Positions 55,181 to 63,338 of a stretch of DNA of 64,000 bases are shown here, piece by piece. Positions within the stretch are counted from its first letter, which is position 1. Each line of letters begins with the position of its first letter. The position numbers and the translations under genes were made by a program. This DNA is from Ktedonobacter sp. SOSP1-85 (GTDB lineage Bacteria > Chloroflexota > Ktedonobacteria > Ktedonobacterales > Ktedonobacteraceae). The notes beneath the pieces are model-generated. The model was not told where the DNA came from. It saw nothing but the letters and a program-made list of their open reading frames with translations, and did no database searches. Where the stretch lies: the NCBI RefSeq assembly GCF_016587415.1, contig NZ_BNJI01000003.1:2003905-2067904 (forward strand), read 5' to 3'.

Positions 55181-55954
55181 TTAGTTGTCCTCCTTTTTGC
55201 CGATGATAGCGAGGAAGATCTCTTCCAAGGTCGGCTGTTTTTCGATGTATTCAACTTTCACAGACGGGAATAGCTTTTTCAGTTCCTCAAGCGTCCCATG
55301 GGCGATGATTTTGCCGTCATGCAGAATCGCGATCCTGTCGGCAAGCTGTTCCGCTTCCTCCAGATACTGTGTCGTCAGTAAAATCGTCGTGCCGCCATCG
55401 GCAAGTTCCTTGACCGTTTTCCAGACTTCCAGTCGCCCCTCCGGATCAAGCCCCGTCGTCGGCTCGTCAAGGAAGATGACAGCGGGCTCACCTACAAGGC
55501 TCATAGCGATGTCAAGCCTGCGCTTCATCCCTCCCGAATACGTGCGTGCCGGTTTGTTGGCTGCGTTAGTAAGCCCGAAGCGTTTTAGCAAGCCATCGGC
55601 AAATTGGGCGGGTTTGGGAATATTGCGCAGTTTAGCAATAAGAAGAATATTTTCCCGCCCGGTCAGTATCTCGTCCACGGCGGCAAATTGCCCGGTTAGG
55701 CTGATGGATCGCCGTACCTTCTCAGATTGCGAAACCAGGTCAAAACCGTTTACAGTCGCGGTTCCTTCGTCGGATTTCAGCAGTGTCGAAAGGATGTTTA
55801 TGGTCGTCGTCTTGCCTGCACCGTTTGAGCCGAGCAGGGCGAATATCTCGCCTTTGCGGACGTTGAAATCTACGCCTTTCAGCACCTCGGTTTTCGCGCC
55901 TTTCGCGCCTGCGAAAATCTTTCGCAGGCTCTTGACTTCAATTGCATTTTCCAT
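55181..55954 (-). CDS. ABC transporter ATP-binding protein (DrrA-like)
   Basis: 257 aa. Walker A GSNGAGKT at 42-49, Q-loop SLTGQFAAVDEILTG, signature YSGGMKRRLDIA, Walker B VIFLDEPTTGLDP and LLTTQYLEEAEQLADRI. The extended C-terminus (VEYIEKQPTLEEIFLAI) is typical of DrrA-type ATPases in drug export. Start MENAIEVKSL with GAGGGG eight bases upstream. Paired with the ABC-2 permease downstream. Confidence 0.92.
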   Translation of the reverse strand: MENAIEVKSLRKIFAGAKGAKTEVLKGVDFNVRKGEIFALLGSNGAGKTTTINILSTLLKSDEGTATVNGFDLVSQSEKVRRSISLTGQFAAVDEILTGRENILLIAKLRNIPKPAQFADGLLKRFGLTNAANKPARTYSGGMKRRLDIAMSLVGEPAVIFLDEPTTGLDPEGRLEVWKTVKELADGGTTILLTTQYLEEAEQLADRIAILHDGKIIAHGTLEELKKLFPSVKVEYIEKQPTLEEIFLAIIGKKEDN

Positions 55955-55965
55955 GCTGATCCCCC

Positions 55966-56313
55966 TCAATGATCTTTCTCCGTCGCTTTTTTCATGGCTT
56001 TGCCGGTTTCCTGGTCAACCGCTTCAAAGACGTCGGCATGCGTTTTTGAACCCTTGATGAGATCATCACAGAACGTTGCCACATCCCTGCCTGTCACTTC
56101 GAGTACGCCTTTCCCAACGGCTGCGCCCTCCTCAAAAAGATCGACAATCCCCGCAAGCAAATCAGTCATTTCGGTTAGCTCAACAGGTCCGACCTTAAAG
56201 AGGTATTTTTGAAGCTCTTTGTAAACGATCTGATAATCTTGCGGGAGCGCCTCGACACGCGCCATATGCGCCCGCCACGCTTTTTTGCCTTCGATGAGAT
56301 CTCGTATGCTCAT
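55966..56313 (-). CDS. DUF1048-family protein (1)
   Basis: 115 aa, helical and acidic: MSIRDLIEGKKAWRAHMARV, LPQDYQIVYKELQKYLF, GRDVATFCDDLIKGSKTH. This family pairs with PadR regulators in operons, mostly in Firmicutes, and has no proven role. It is a diverged tandem duplicate of the next gene upstream (shared YKELQ/WEEIQ, Fxx(D/R)VAxFC). Confidence 0.88.
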   Translation of the reverse strand: MSIRDLIEGKKAWRAHMARVEALPQDYQIVYKELQKYLFKVGPVELTEMTDLLAGIVDLFEEGAAVGKGVLEVTGRDVATFCDDLIKGSKTHADVFEAVDQETGKAMKKATEKDH

Positions 56314-56323
56314 TGTTCTTCTC

Positions 56324-56671
56324 CTACTTGCCTAGTTTTCTAGCGATAGTAGTGTTGAGTTGCTCGCGCCACTTGTCGCGATAAGACTTTGCCCCCTCCT
56401 CGCCGGCCAATGCCGAACAGAAGCCCGCGATATCGTCGCCCAAAACCTCCCGGGCGCTCTGGCCGTCCACCACCCCTTCTTCGAGCAGGCCAAGCACACG
56501 ATCAAAAATCGGCATGAGGTTCCGTCCGGAGAAATCTGTACGAGGCCAAAGATTGACCTGAATCTCTTCCCATGCCGCTTGATAATCAGCCGGAAGTCCT
56601 TTTGCGCGCGCCTCAAACGTCTTCATTTCTCTCGTCATGTCGTTGCCTGTGACTTTATCCCAAAAATTCAT
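56324..56671 (-). CDS. DUF1048-family protein (2)
   Basis: 115 aa: MNFWDKVTGNDMTREMKTFE, LPADYQAAWEEIQVNLW, ILPIFDRV-type region MPIFDRVLGLLEEGVVDG, LGDDIAGFCSALAGEEGAKS, YRDKWREQLN. Overlaps the end of the PadR gene by 17 bases, so translation is coupled. Possibly modulates the regulator or the transporter. Confidence 0.88.
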   Translation of the reverse strand: MNFWDKVTGNDMTREMKTFEARAKGLPADYQAAWEEIQVNLWPRTDFSGRNLMPIFDRVLGLLEEGVVDGQSAREVLGDDIAGFCSALAGEEGAKSYRDKWREQLNTTIARKLGK

Positions 56672-57002
56672 GGTTTTGCTCCCTTAACTCTTTGATTTTT
56701 GCTGAGAGAAACTCCCACTTTCCCCAGAACTTGCGCAGTTCCTCACGGCCCGCGTCGTTTAACGTAAAAAACTTTCGAGGTGGCCCCATGTCGGACGACT
56801 TTTTCGTAATCTCCACCAGCTTATTTTTTTCGAGCCTGATAAGGATGGTATACACCGTTCCCTCCACCACGTCCGTAAAGCCCAAATTGTTGAGCTTGCG
56901 CGTGATTTCATACCCGTAGATCTCTCCCCGGTTGATAATTTCAAGGACACACCCTTCCAGGACACCTTTGAGCATCTCTGTTAAATTATCCGTGTCGAAC
57001 AC
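56655..57002 (-). CDS. PadR-family transcriptional regulator
   Basis: 115 aa winged-helix repressor: TDNLTEMLKGVLEGCVLEII, GEIYGYEITRKLNNLGF, EGTVYTILIRLEKNKLVEIT, GPPRKFFTLNDAGREEL. It should bind the inverted repeat over its own promoter and derepress the operon on binding a toxic compound. GTG at 57002 is chosen because homologues start here; it abuts AAAGGAG, so an ATG 27 bases on (MLKGV) cannot be excluded. Confidence 0.9.
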   Translation of the reverse strand: MFDTDNLTEMLKGVLEGCVLEIINRGEIYGYEITRKLNNLGFTDVVEGTVYTILIRLEKNKLVEITKKSSDMGPPRKFFTLNDAGREELRKFWGKWEFLSAKIKELREQNHEFLG

Positions 57003-57041
57003 CTCCTTTCTAATCAGTATCACCAATATCAAGTATCACTT

Positions 57042-57081
57042 ACTACTGCTATATTGTAACACGCAGTAGTGTGGGTGTCAA
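57042..57081 (-). promoter_or_regulatory. Promoter and inverted-repeat operator of the PadR operon
   Basis: On the minus strand: TTGACA (57076-57081), 17-base spacer, TACAAT (57053-57058). An inverted repeat ACTACTGC (57042-57049) / GCAGTAGT (57063-57070) brackets the -10 box, ideally placed for repression by the PadR protein. Confidence 0.78.
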
Positions 57082-57204
57082 GAGGCCAATGATGGATTTT
57101 CAAGTGAAGTGCGACACGGTCCCAATTTCGGCCAAGAGTAACGTGGAAGCAGAATGTCACCCAGGGCATTTCCGATGAGCTGCCTCTTGTCTGGCAACGA
57201 ACCC

Positions 57205-57464
57205 CAAAACCGCAGGCGCCAAGCTCCACCAGATCCTCATTGCTTGCGGGGTCTGGGAAGCCATTTCTATTCTGGATGGACTTATTCGCAATCGCTCATC
57301 CATGAAACCCACAACGGTCCACGCGGATACGCAGGGGTAGAACCTGCCGGTCTTTGGTCTCGCGTCGCTCTTAGGCATCGAGCTGATGTCACGGATACGG
57401 AATTGGAAAAACCTCACCTTTTACCGTCCGGACGTCACAACTCACTACACCCATATCGAGCCAC
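57205..57464 (+). pseudogene. Tn3-family transposase fragment
   Basis: In one frame: CGVWEAISILDGLIRNRSSM, TTVHADTQG-stop-NLPVFGLASL, LGIELMSRIRNWKNLTFYRP, YTHIEP. This is the catalytic core of a Tn3 transposase with its glutamine after HADTQG changed to TAG. IS6 insertion at 57465 cuts the 3' end; the 5' side fades at about 57200. The stretch 57082-57204 shows nothing. Confidence 0.85.
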
Positions 57465-58326
57465 GGCATTGTCAACTTGGGAACAGAGCTGAATACTGTG
57501 CTAAAATAGCTGCATGAAAATAAACCCCACCACTCCTGATTACAAAGGCTACCGCTTTCCGCCTGCAATCATTAGCCATACTGTCTGGCTGTATTTCCGC
57601 TTTTCGCTGAGTTTTCGCGATGTTGAAGAGCTTTTGGCACAGCGCGATATCGTGGTCACCTATGAAACCGTGCGTCAGTGGTGCCTCAAATTTGGGCAAA
57701 GGTATGCCAATGAATTGCGTCATCGTCGCCCTCGCTGTGGCGACAAATGGCATTTGGATGAGGTCTTCCTCACCATCCGTGGCGAAAGACACTACCTCTG
57801 GCGAGCGGTGGATCAGGATGGGAATGTGCTTGATATCCTGATGCAGAGCCGACGCAACAAACAAGCGGCCAAAAGATTTTCCCGCAAACTCCTCAAAGGG
57901 CTGCAATACGTGCCACGTGTGATTATTACCGATAAACTGAAGAGCTATGGGGCGGCGAAACGCGAGATCTTCCCTGGCGTGGAGCATCGGCAGCAGAAAG
58001 GCTTGAACAATCGGGCAGAAAACTCGCATCAACCCACGCGACTTCGAGAGAAGAAAATGCGGCGCTTTACATCAGCCAAACACGCCCAACGCTTTCTTTC
58101 CGCCTTCGGTCTGATCTCGGGACATTTTCAACCGCGACGACACCGTCTGAGGGCCGGAAAATATCGCGCTCTTTTACAGGACCGATTTCAGACGTGGAAT
58201 GAACTGACTGGAGCAAAGCGAGTCGCATAACCATAGGTATCCCCCACATCTTCCATGACCCATCAACATCCTTCTTCGCTATAACTCAGCAATATTCTTC
58301 ATTTTTCTGGTTAAGTTGACAATACC
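57465..58326 (+). mobile_element. IS6-family insertion sequence (type b), copy 3
   Basis: 862 bp. Ends GGCATTGTCAACTT (57465; one change from the usual GGTATTGTCAACTT) and AAGTTGACAATACC (ending 58326). It is inserted in the Tn3 fragment and carries an intact transposase. Confidence 0.88.
57514..58230 (+). CDS. IS6-family DDE transposase (type b)
   Basis: 238 aa, intact: YKGYRFPPAIISHTVWLYFR, WHLDEVFLTIRGERHYLWRA (Asp), VIITDKLKSYGAAKRE (Asp), LNNRAENSHQPTRLREKKM (Glu) and the ending HAQRFLSAFGLISGHF. It is closest to the frameshifted copy at 42682 and could mobilise that one. Confidence 0.92.
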   Translation: MKINPTTPDYKGYRFPPAIISHTVWLYFRFSLSFRDVEELLAQRDIVVTYETVRQWCLKFGQRYANELRHRRPRCGDKWHLDEVFLTIRGERHYLWRAVDQDGNVLDILMQSRRNKQAAKRFSRKLLKGLQYVPRVIITDKLKSYGAAKREIFPGVEHRQQKGLNNRAENSHQPTRLREKKMRRFTSAKHAQRFLSAFGLISGHFQPRRHRLRAGKYRALLQDRFQTWNELTGAKRVA

Positions 58327-58700
58327 CCCCCGCTGCCTTTCCGCATAACTCGCCCCCCCAGGTCGCCTACCCGCATGGCGCTAGCTCCCTCGATATGGCC
58401 TATCCTGGGCGGACTCGCTCCTATCATCGTCTATCCTGGCGACAGCCCATCCATCGTCTAGCCATATAGCGACCCTTCCGCTAAGCTGAAATAGCAACCT
58501 GTCACCCAGTGTTGTTGGAAATAAGCAGAATCCCGTCGGTTCCGCTAAACTCTTAGAAAGTAAGGCAGGTTGTAGCAAACATTCCTACAGCCTGCCCTAT
58601 TCGTTGCTACTCCATCAGTACAGCAATTAGTACAGCGACACCCACAAACTTACACAAGAAACTATCAATACCAACCAACGCTAAACCCAGGTTTTAAGTG
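58327..58700. other. Gene-free stretch with one hairpin
   Basis: 374 bases, no coding frame. GGCAGGTTGTA (58564-58574) pairs with TACAGCCTGCC (58586-58596), 11 pairs including one G-T, a possible terminator for leftward or rightward transcription. C-runs at 58327 and 58353 are otherwise unexplained. Confidence 0.4.
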
Positions 58701-58859
58701 CTAGAAGAACACCCACAAACACCCAACTCCATTCACCACTTCATAACGATGCCCATCCTCTGGTATCGCTGCATACTCCGCATATGTCCACTGTCCCTGG
58801 CCTGGACCTGGCACCCAATCAGCAGGAGTCACTGCAAACAATCTCGCCCTGGTTGTCAT
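58701..58859 (-). pseudogene. Uma2-family endonuclease, N-terminal stub
   Basis: MTTRARLFAVTPADWVPGPG, then GQWTYAEYAAIPEDGHRYEV, VNGV: the start of a Uma2/DUF820 restriction-like protein. After about 48 residues it diverges and stops, before the PD-(D/E)xK residues. Confidence 0.72.
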
Positions 58860-58883
58860 GGTTACCCTGCCTCTCAAAAACAA

Positions 58884-59542
58884 ATGGTCTCCTCCTCAAA
58901 GAATACCATAAACGTGAGAAACTGGCATTGCTTCAACTAATCGCAGTTAGTTCAAAACTATATTTACAAAAGGCAATATAGAAAAGCACATTCACAGCAG
59001 CATGAGTAGAACTACGCCCCAAAACGCCAGATACACCCTATCCTCGGCACAGATCCTCAATGGAAAAATGTCATCCTCGCCACTGGCCATAATAGCGTGG
59101 GCGTCATCCTCAGTGCCATTACAGGAAAAAACTATCGTAGAAGCAATTCTCATAAACCAAGTATCACAAATTATCAAATCATTTACCTTAGAATGATTCA
59201 AGTCCTAACTGAATGAAGATATTTGAGAAGAACGCATGCGATATAGTAAGTGGGTACAGCAACCATGGTTGACTTTTTTTGGGGATGATAAGTTGGTACT
59301 ATCACAATGGTCAGAGCACTGTAGTGAGTGTCTACAAGACAGTTAAGACAAGTTTCTGGCCTCCACGCGGAATTAGTATCAAAAATGAGAGGAGGGAGGC
59401 TATAGTAGGACGATAGTACAAAAAGACAACATACATACACGTTGCGCTACTCAGAAAACATTGTTAGGTAAGTGGCTCTAGAGTGCGCCCAGTAATGCAA
59501 AAGAGATAAGAGTAGATCTATTCCCCAGAAAAGGACACATTT
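58884..59542. other. A+T-rich gene-free stretch
   Basis: About 660 bases, clearly more A+T-rich than the rest, with no frame that looks coding and no repeat found elsewhere in the window. It presumably includes the promoter of the secreted-protein gene at 59543. Confidence 0.4.
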
Positions 59543-59845
59543 ATGCATAACAAGCTACGTGTCATCCTGTTTGGAGCACTGCTCCTTAGCGCTTTCGCGT
59601 TCTCTCTTGTTGGTACGACTCTGCCTGCCTTCTCCCAAAGTTTGGGCAGATCCCAGGTTAACCTTTCACAGCAACGGCCGCGCACTCCCTATATGAGAGG
59701 CTATCGTATGGGATACAGGGACGCAGTAACCGACTGCGAAACACAGCCTGGATATGGCAGAGCATACCGACCAACCCCTAAAGAAGAGGGCTATATGGAT
59801 GGTTATAACTATGCCCGTGCTAACGATCCAGAGTGCACTGGTTAG
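59543..59845 (+). CDS. Small secreted protein with Tyr/Gly-rich motif
   Basis: 100 aa. A Sec signal peptide (LRVILFGALLLSAFAFSLVG ... PAFS) is followed by a mature part of about 65 residues with repeated YMRGYRMGYRDAVTDC and EGYMDGYNYARANDPEC. The two YxxGY...(D/N) blocks, each ending near a cysteine, suggest a small internally repeated, disulfide-linked fold. AAAGGA precedes the ATG. Family unknown. The next gene also encodes a small secreted Cys-containing protein. Confidence 0.65.
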   Translation: MHNKLRVILFGALLLSAFAFSLVGTTLPAFSQSLGRSQVNLSQQRPRTPYMRGYRMGYRDAVTDCETQPGYGRAYRPTPKEEGYMDGYNYARANDPECTG

Positions 59846-60046
59846 AGATGAAACGCCCACACCTCTCTTTCCACGAGTATCAGTTCACTTTGATTGTTGC
59901 AAAAATAACGAGAATGAATTGCTTCATATTGTGATTGTTAAGGTGTATTGACACCAAAGGCAATCTGGACTGGCTACTACTTGGAAGGAAAAGACGCAGG
60001 AGGGCTCCGTAGTATACAGAGAAGGAAAATAGGAAAGGAGAACACA

Positions 60047-60445
60047 ATGAGGCATTCCGCCATTAAGATGAACGTTTGTCTCGTCATACTGACTAAAGTG
60101 GTGGTATTGTTGTTCGCGGTTGGTACAATGATTGGCACAACGGCACCAGTGTCAGCCGCGAGTACAAAGGGAACAGGAGCGGTCACTAGCATAAAGACGG
60201 TTAGGGTAACCGAATACAACTACAATGAGTGCGGCTCGTATTCAAGTGACGTTGGCAATATGAAGTACTGGTATTGCTGGAACACCCCAGCAGACGATAA
60301 CACAGCGTATCAATACGATCAGTGGCAGCAGCTTGTTGATACGCCGTGTTGGACCCATTCCACGGGTTTTGCAGAAGGAGGTACAGGACCGGCGTACCAG
60401 TCCTCCCTGAATTTTGAGAGTGGTCCTCCCACGCCTGAATGTTAA
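60047..60445 (+). CDS. Small secreted Cys/Tyr-rich protein
   Basis: 132 aa. Signal peptide (VCLVILTKVVVLLFAVGTMI ... VSAAS), then a mature region with YNYNECGSYSSDVGNMKYWY, CWNTPADDN, QQLVDTPCWTH and a C-terminal PPTPEC: four cysteines likely in two disulfides, many aromatic residues. ATG at 60047 has GGAAAGGAG six bases upstream; the longer frame from 59948 lacks such a site. Function unknown. Confidence 0.65.
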   Translation: MRHSAIKMNVCLVILTKVVVLLFAVGTMIGTTAPVSAASTKGTGAVTSIKTVRVTEYNYNECGSYSSDVGNMKYWYCWNTPADDNTAYQYDQWQQLVDTPCWTHSTGFAEGGTGPAYQSSLNFESGPPTPEC

Positions 60446-60638
60446 AACAAACGGCCATCGGAAAGCTGGCTTAGTGCCAAGCTATAATCCTCTTACGAAC
60501 CCAAACCCCTTTAACAATTGAGAGCAAAACTGCTCAACACACATCGTAAAAGTTAGACAAGGATAGGCAAAAATACCCGATGCTCAAGCTCAAAAAGCCA
60601 TCATTTGCCTACCTAAGCCAAGCTAAAAGCGACAATAG

Positions 60639-60665
60639 GAGGTTCAAATCCTCTCATCCCGACCC
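60639..60665 (+). tRNA. 3' end of a tRNA gene only (T-arm and acceptor), possible att site
   Basis: GGAGGTTCAAATCCTCT forms a five-pair T-arm with the TTCAAAT loop, and CATCCCGAC-CCA follows as the acceptor strand with a CCA-like tail. The matching 5' part (it would start CGGGATG) is not found upstream, so the gene is incomplete. Integrases commonly use tRNA 3' ends, so this may mark one end of an integrated element. Confidence 0.6.
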
Positions 60666-60718
60666 ATAAGAAGGCTAGGAGTAGAATCAATAAACCTACT
60701 CCTAGCCTTCTTATGGGT
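60662..60718. terminator. Perfect 23-bp hairpin next to the tRNA end
   Basis: ACCCATAAGAAGGCTAGGAG+TAG (60662-60684) is exactly inverted at 60696-60718 across an 11-base loop. It overlaps the last bases of the tRNA fragment. It may be that tRNA's terminator or a recombination structure. Confidence 0.65.
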
Positions 60719-60878
60719 ATCAGTGGCAAGCCATTAGAACCTCCTACTTTGACAGCAGCATTGACAGCAGACACGATCCATTCACATGCCAAACGATACA
60801 CAAGAATACACAAAAATGCATCCTCATAAGCTCAGTGTCCCTAAAATACCAACGGTAGACAAAGGCTGCGCGAACAAC

Positions 60879-61797
60879 GGTTGTGTTGCAAGAATGAGGG
60901 CGCGATGGTAAACTCTTCCTTATTTGAGGCGTAGCCGAGGAGTACCCTTGATGAGTCATCAGCATTCGTTCAAGTGGCGCCACTTTCAGCCCGACATGAT
61001 TCTCCTCTGTGTGCGCTGGTACCTGCGGTATGCGCTCAGTTATCGTGACCTGGAAGAGATAATGCTCGAACGGGGTCTGCGTATTGATCACACGACGATC
61101 TATCGCTGGGTTCAGCGGTATGCGCCGGAACTGGAAAAACGTTGCCGACCGTATCTCAAAGCATGCAACGACTCCTGGCGCGTTGATGAGACCTATCTTA
61201 AGATCAAAAAAGCCTGGGTCTATCTCTACCGAGCCGTCGATTCCGAAGGGAACACACTGGAGTTTCTCTTGAGCCCGACGCGCGATGCCGAGGCAGCGAA
61301 ACGCTTCTTCCTGAAAGCACTCGCTTCGACTGCTTGTTTCGTTCCTCTGGCATGTTCGGTCGCTGAGCAGGTGACTCAGCCCATAGCTCTGACTGACGTC
61401 ACAACCATCACGTCAGCCCTCGTGTGATCAATGTCGACAAGAACGCGGCCTATCCCAAAGCCATTGGTGAGCTCAAATCCGCTGGAGCGCTGCCTCAGCA
61501 CGTGGAATTGAGACAGGTGAAATATCTCAATAATCTCATCGAACAAGATCATCGCTTCATCAAGCGGTTGACGAAGCCGGGGATGGGCTTCTTTTCCTTT
61601 GCGACGGCGTGGCAAACATTACAAGGATATGAGGCCATGAACATGATCAGAAAGGGACAACTGCAAGGAGTGGCGAAAGGAGATGTGAGAAGCCAGAGCG
61701 CCTTGATCTCCACACTGTTTGGAGTGGCTGCCTAAGAAGGAGCGAGAGGGTTCATCCCATGCCTAATTGTTTGTCTCATCTTTCTTGCAACACAACC
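60879..61797 (+). mobile_element. IS6-family insertion sequence (type a), copy 3
   Basis: 919 bp. Ends GGTTGTGTTGCAAGAA (60879) and TTCTTGCAACACAACC (ending 61797), 16 bp perfect. No target-site repeat (CGAACAAC versus GGCATTCA). The transposase is frameshifted. Confidence 0.88.
60951..61735 (+). pseudogene. IS6-family transposase (type a), frameshifted
   Basis: MSHQHSFKWRHFQPDMILLC to DVTTITSALV-stop at 61427; the expected APRVINVDKNAAYPKA continues in the next frame to 61735. A C lost from the run at 61417-61419 explains it. The break falls before the second catalytic Asp, so the product is inactive unless ribosomes slip. Confidence 0.87.
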
Positions 61798-62176
61798 GGC
61801 ATTCACACCATGGACGAATGCCTCTTTTCATCTTTACTGTAGCATGAAATGCCGCGATGTGCAATCCCCGAGAGAAAAGCGCGGAAATGTGTGGAAGAGC
61901 TGTTTCTGTATGGGGTTGGGAGTGAGACAGGATGAGTCGATATCCATCCTTTCCTGGTTGATGTCCTGACTGCTGTTGTCTCCAACGTTGGCGAAGCTCT
62001 GCACAATTGGTGCACCCCCCCTGGAAAACTTCGTGGAAAAAGGGGTTGTGCGTTTGCCTCTGGCTCAGGTATGCTTTGTGTGAACGAATGCTGTTCCCCC
62101 CTCTTCGCGATGGCTCAGGCCTCTCTATTTCTTCTGTGTCCTTGTTGTGTTTTGCTTGTCAAAGGAGGGAACCATC
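61798..62176. other. Gene-free spacer
   Basis: 379 bases without a credible gene. Base composition changes here from mixed to G+C-rich, toward the membrane-anchored protein gene; the junction may be the edge of a separate element. Confidence 0.35.
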
Positions 62177-62800
62177 ATGCCTACAACCATCGGGGGAGAG
62201 GAGCCTCGTCTGGCTCCACGCAGTCTTGTTGTCCGTCGGCGTCCGAGGCCCTCGCCGGCCAAAGCGCCAGCGGTTCAGACGGCGCGCGCCTCTCAGTTGG
62301 CCAAAGCGCGAGCGCGGCGTCCCACGACCCCCGAAGAGGTGCCAGAGTTCGTGCGGGAGGCGGCGGCAGAGCCGAAAACGTGGCGAGGAGGGAGCTGGCT
62401 CCTGCCCCTTGGGCTAGGCATGTTGTGTGCGTTGCTTCTGGCGCTTGTCGGATCTGTGGCGATGAATTGGAGTGGCACGCTCATTGACACCGTTCGCTAT
62501 GGCTATCCGCGAACGACGCAGGTAGATCACCTCGTGGGCCATGAGTTGGATCCCCATGTGCCAACCCATTTTACCGCTCTCAATCTCAAGGGGCAGGTGT
62601 TGATCTTTGAGGTGCCCGGCGGCGATGGCGCACAGGCTCGTCTTCTGCAAGGGCCTCATCTTGTTGGGACTGGCGCGGATCTGGCCCCGGTTCTGCTGAC
62701 CTTCTCAGGCGATGCAACGCATCCTGATCTGGTGGTGACGGTCAATGGGTTGCAGGTGCTGTTTCACAACACAGGAACGAGCTATGCGCCAATGCGGTAG
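62177..62800 (+). CDS. Membrane-anchored hypothetical protein
   Basis: 207 aa. Basic, disordered N-terminus (SLVVRRRPRPSPAKAPAV, KARARRPTTPEEVPEF), one TM helix (WLLPLGLGMLCALLLALVGS), then about 110 outer residues with YGYPRTTQVDHLVGHELDPH, FTALNLKGQVLIFEVPGGDG and DLVVTVNGLQVLFHNTGTSY, probably beta-rich. ATG at 62177 has AAAGGAGG eight bases upstream. Topology like conjugation or phage-plasmid proteins, but the family is not known to me. It precedes the telomere-resolvase-like gene on the same strand. Confidence 0.75.
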   Translation: MPTTIGGEEPRLAPRSLVVRRRPRPSPAKAPAVQTARASQLAKARARRPTTPEEVPEFVREAAAEPKTWRGGSWLLPLGLGMLCALLLALVGSVAMNWSGTLIDTVRYGYPRTTQVDHLVGHELDPHVPTHFTALNLKGQVLIFEVPGGDGAQARLLQGPHLVGTGADLAPVLLTFSGDATHPDLVVTVNGLQVLFHNTGTSYAPMR

Positions 62801-62904
62801 AGAAAGGAGGACAATCGGCACCACACCAGCAGGGTCTTGCCCCTCACGGTCATCGTGGAGTGTGGTGCCTTCGAAACGCACGTTTCCAGTTTCCTCTGTC
62901 TCCC

Positions 62905-63156
62905 CATGCCTCAAGGCTGGCACGTATACACAAATATGTGATCTTGAGAAAGAACACGGAAGCGATGCGCTGCAGGTGCCTCGTTTTCCCCCATACGAGA
63001 GGTGACACACTTTTGGTGAAAAAGTCGCTTGTCTCGTCAAGCTGAAAGCACATCATTGTGCATCAAGGGGCGTTTTTTTCAACACCTTTCCCTCGCACCA
63101 TGCTGAGGATCTTCTGCAAACGTTCATATTTGTGTATACGTGTCATGCCTCAAGGC
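62905..63156. repeat. Palindrome-ended repeat element, copy B
   Basis: CACGTATACACAAATATG (62921-62938) and its exact inverse (63125-63142) bracket 186 bases. Outside them lies a 13-bp direct repeat CATGCCTCAAGGC (62905-62917 and 63144-63156). The interior is about 75% like copy A at 47277. Base changes between copies in one arm are matched in the other, so pairing is conserved. Confidence 0.75.
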
Positions 63157-63338
63157 AGGGGTCTTCCGCTCAGTCTCCTACGTCTTCTCGCCGTAGCATC
63201 TCCATGCCTCTTTTTCTGCGTTCCGCTCTTGCGGAGGGAGCGTATGTTCCTTCGTTCCTCCTTGACAGTAACGGAGGAACATTTTATACTAAGGAGAGAA
63301 GAAGATGATGCCGTGATGGCGAAGAAGGAGGTCGGCAG

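Noticed and set aside
55185..56057. 290-codon plus-strand ORF over the DrrA-like ATPase
   Set aside because: Antisense shadow, Ser/Pro-rich, no motif; the minus-strand ATPase has all ABC signatures.
60613..60813. 66-codon minus-strand ORF containing WVGMRGFEPP
   Set aside because: The RGFEPP string is what the reverse complement of a tRNA 3' end encodes; it is an artefact of the tRNA fragment at 60639.
62007..62417. 136-codon ORF overlapping the membrane-protein gene
   Set aside because: Out of frame with the well-started gene at 62177 and without a ribosome site; Arg/Cys-rich shadow.
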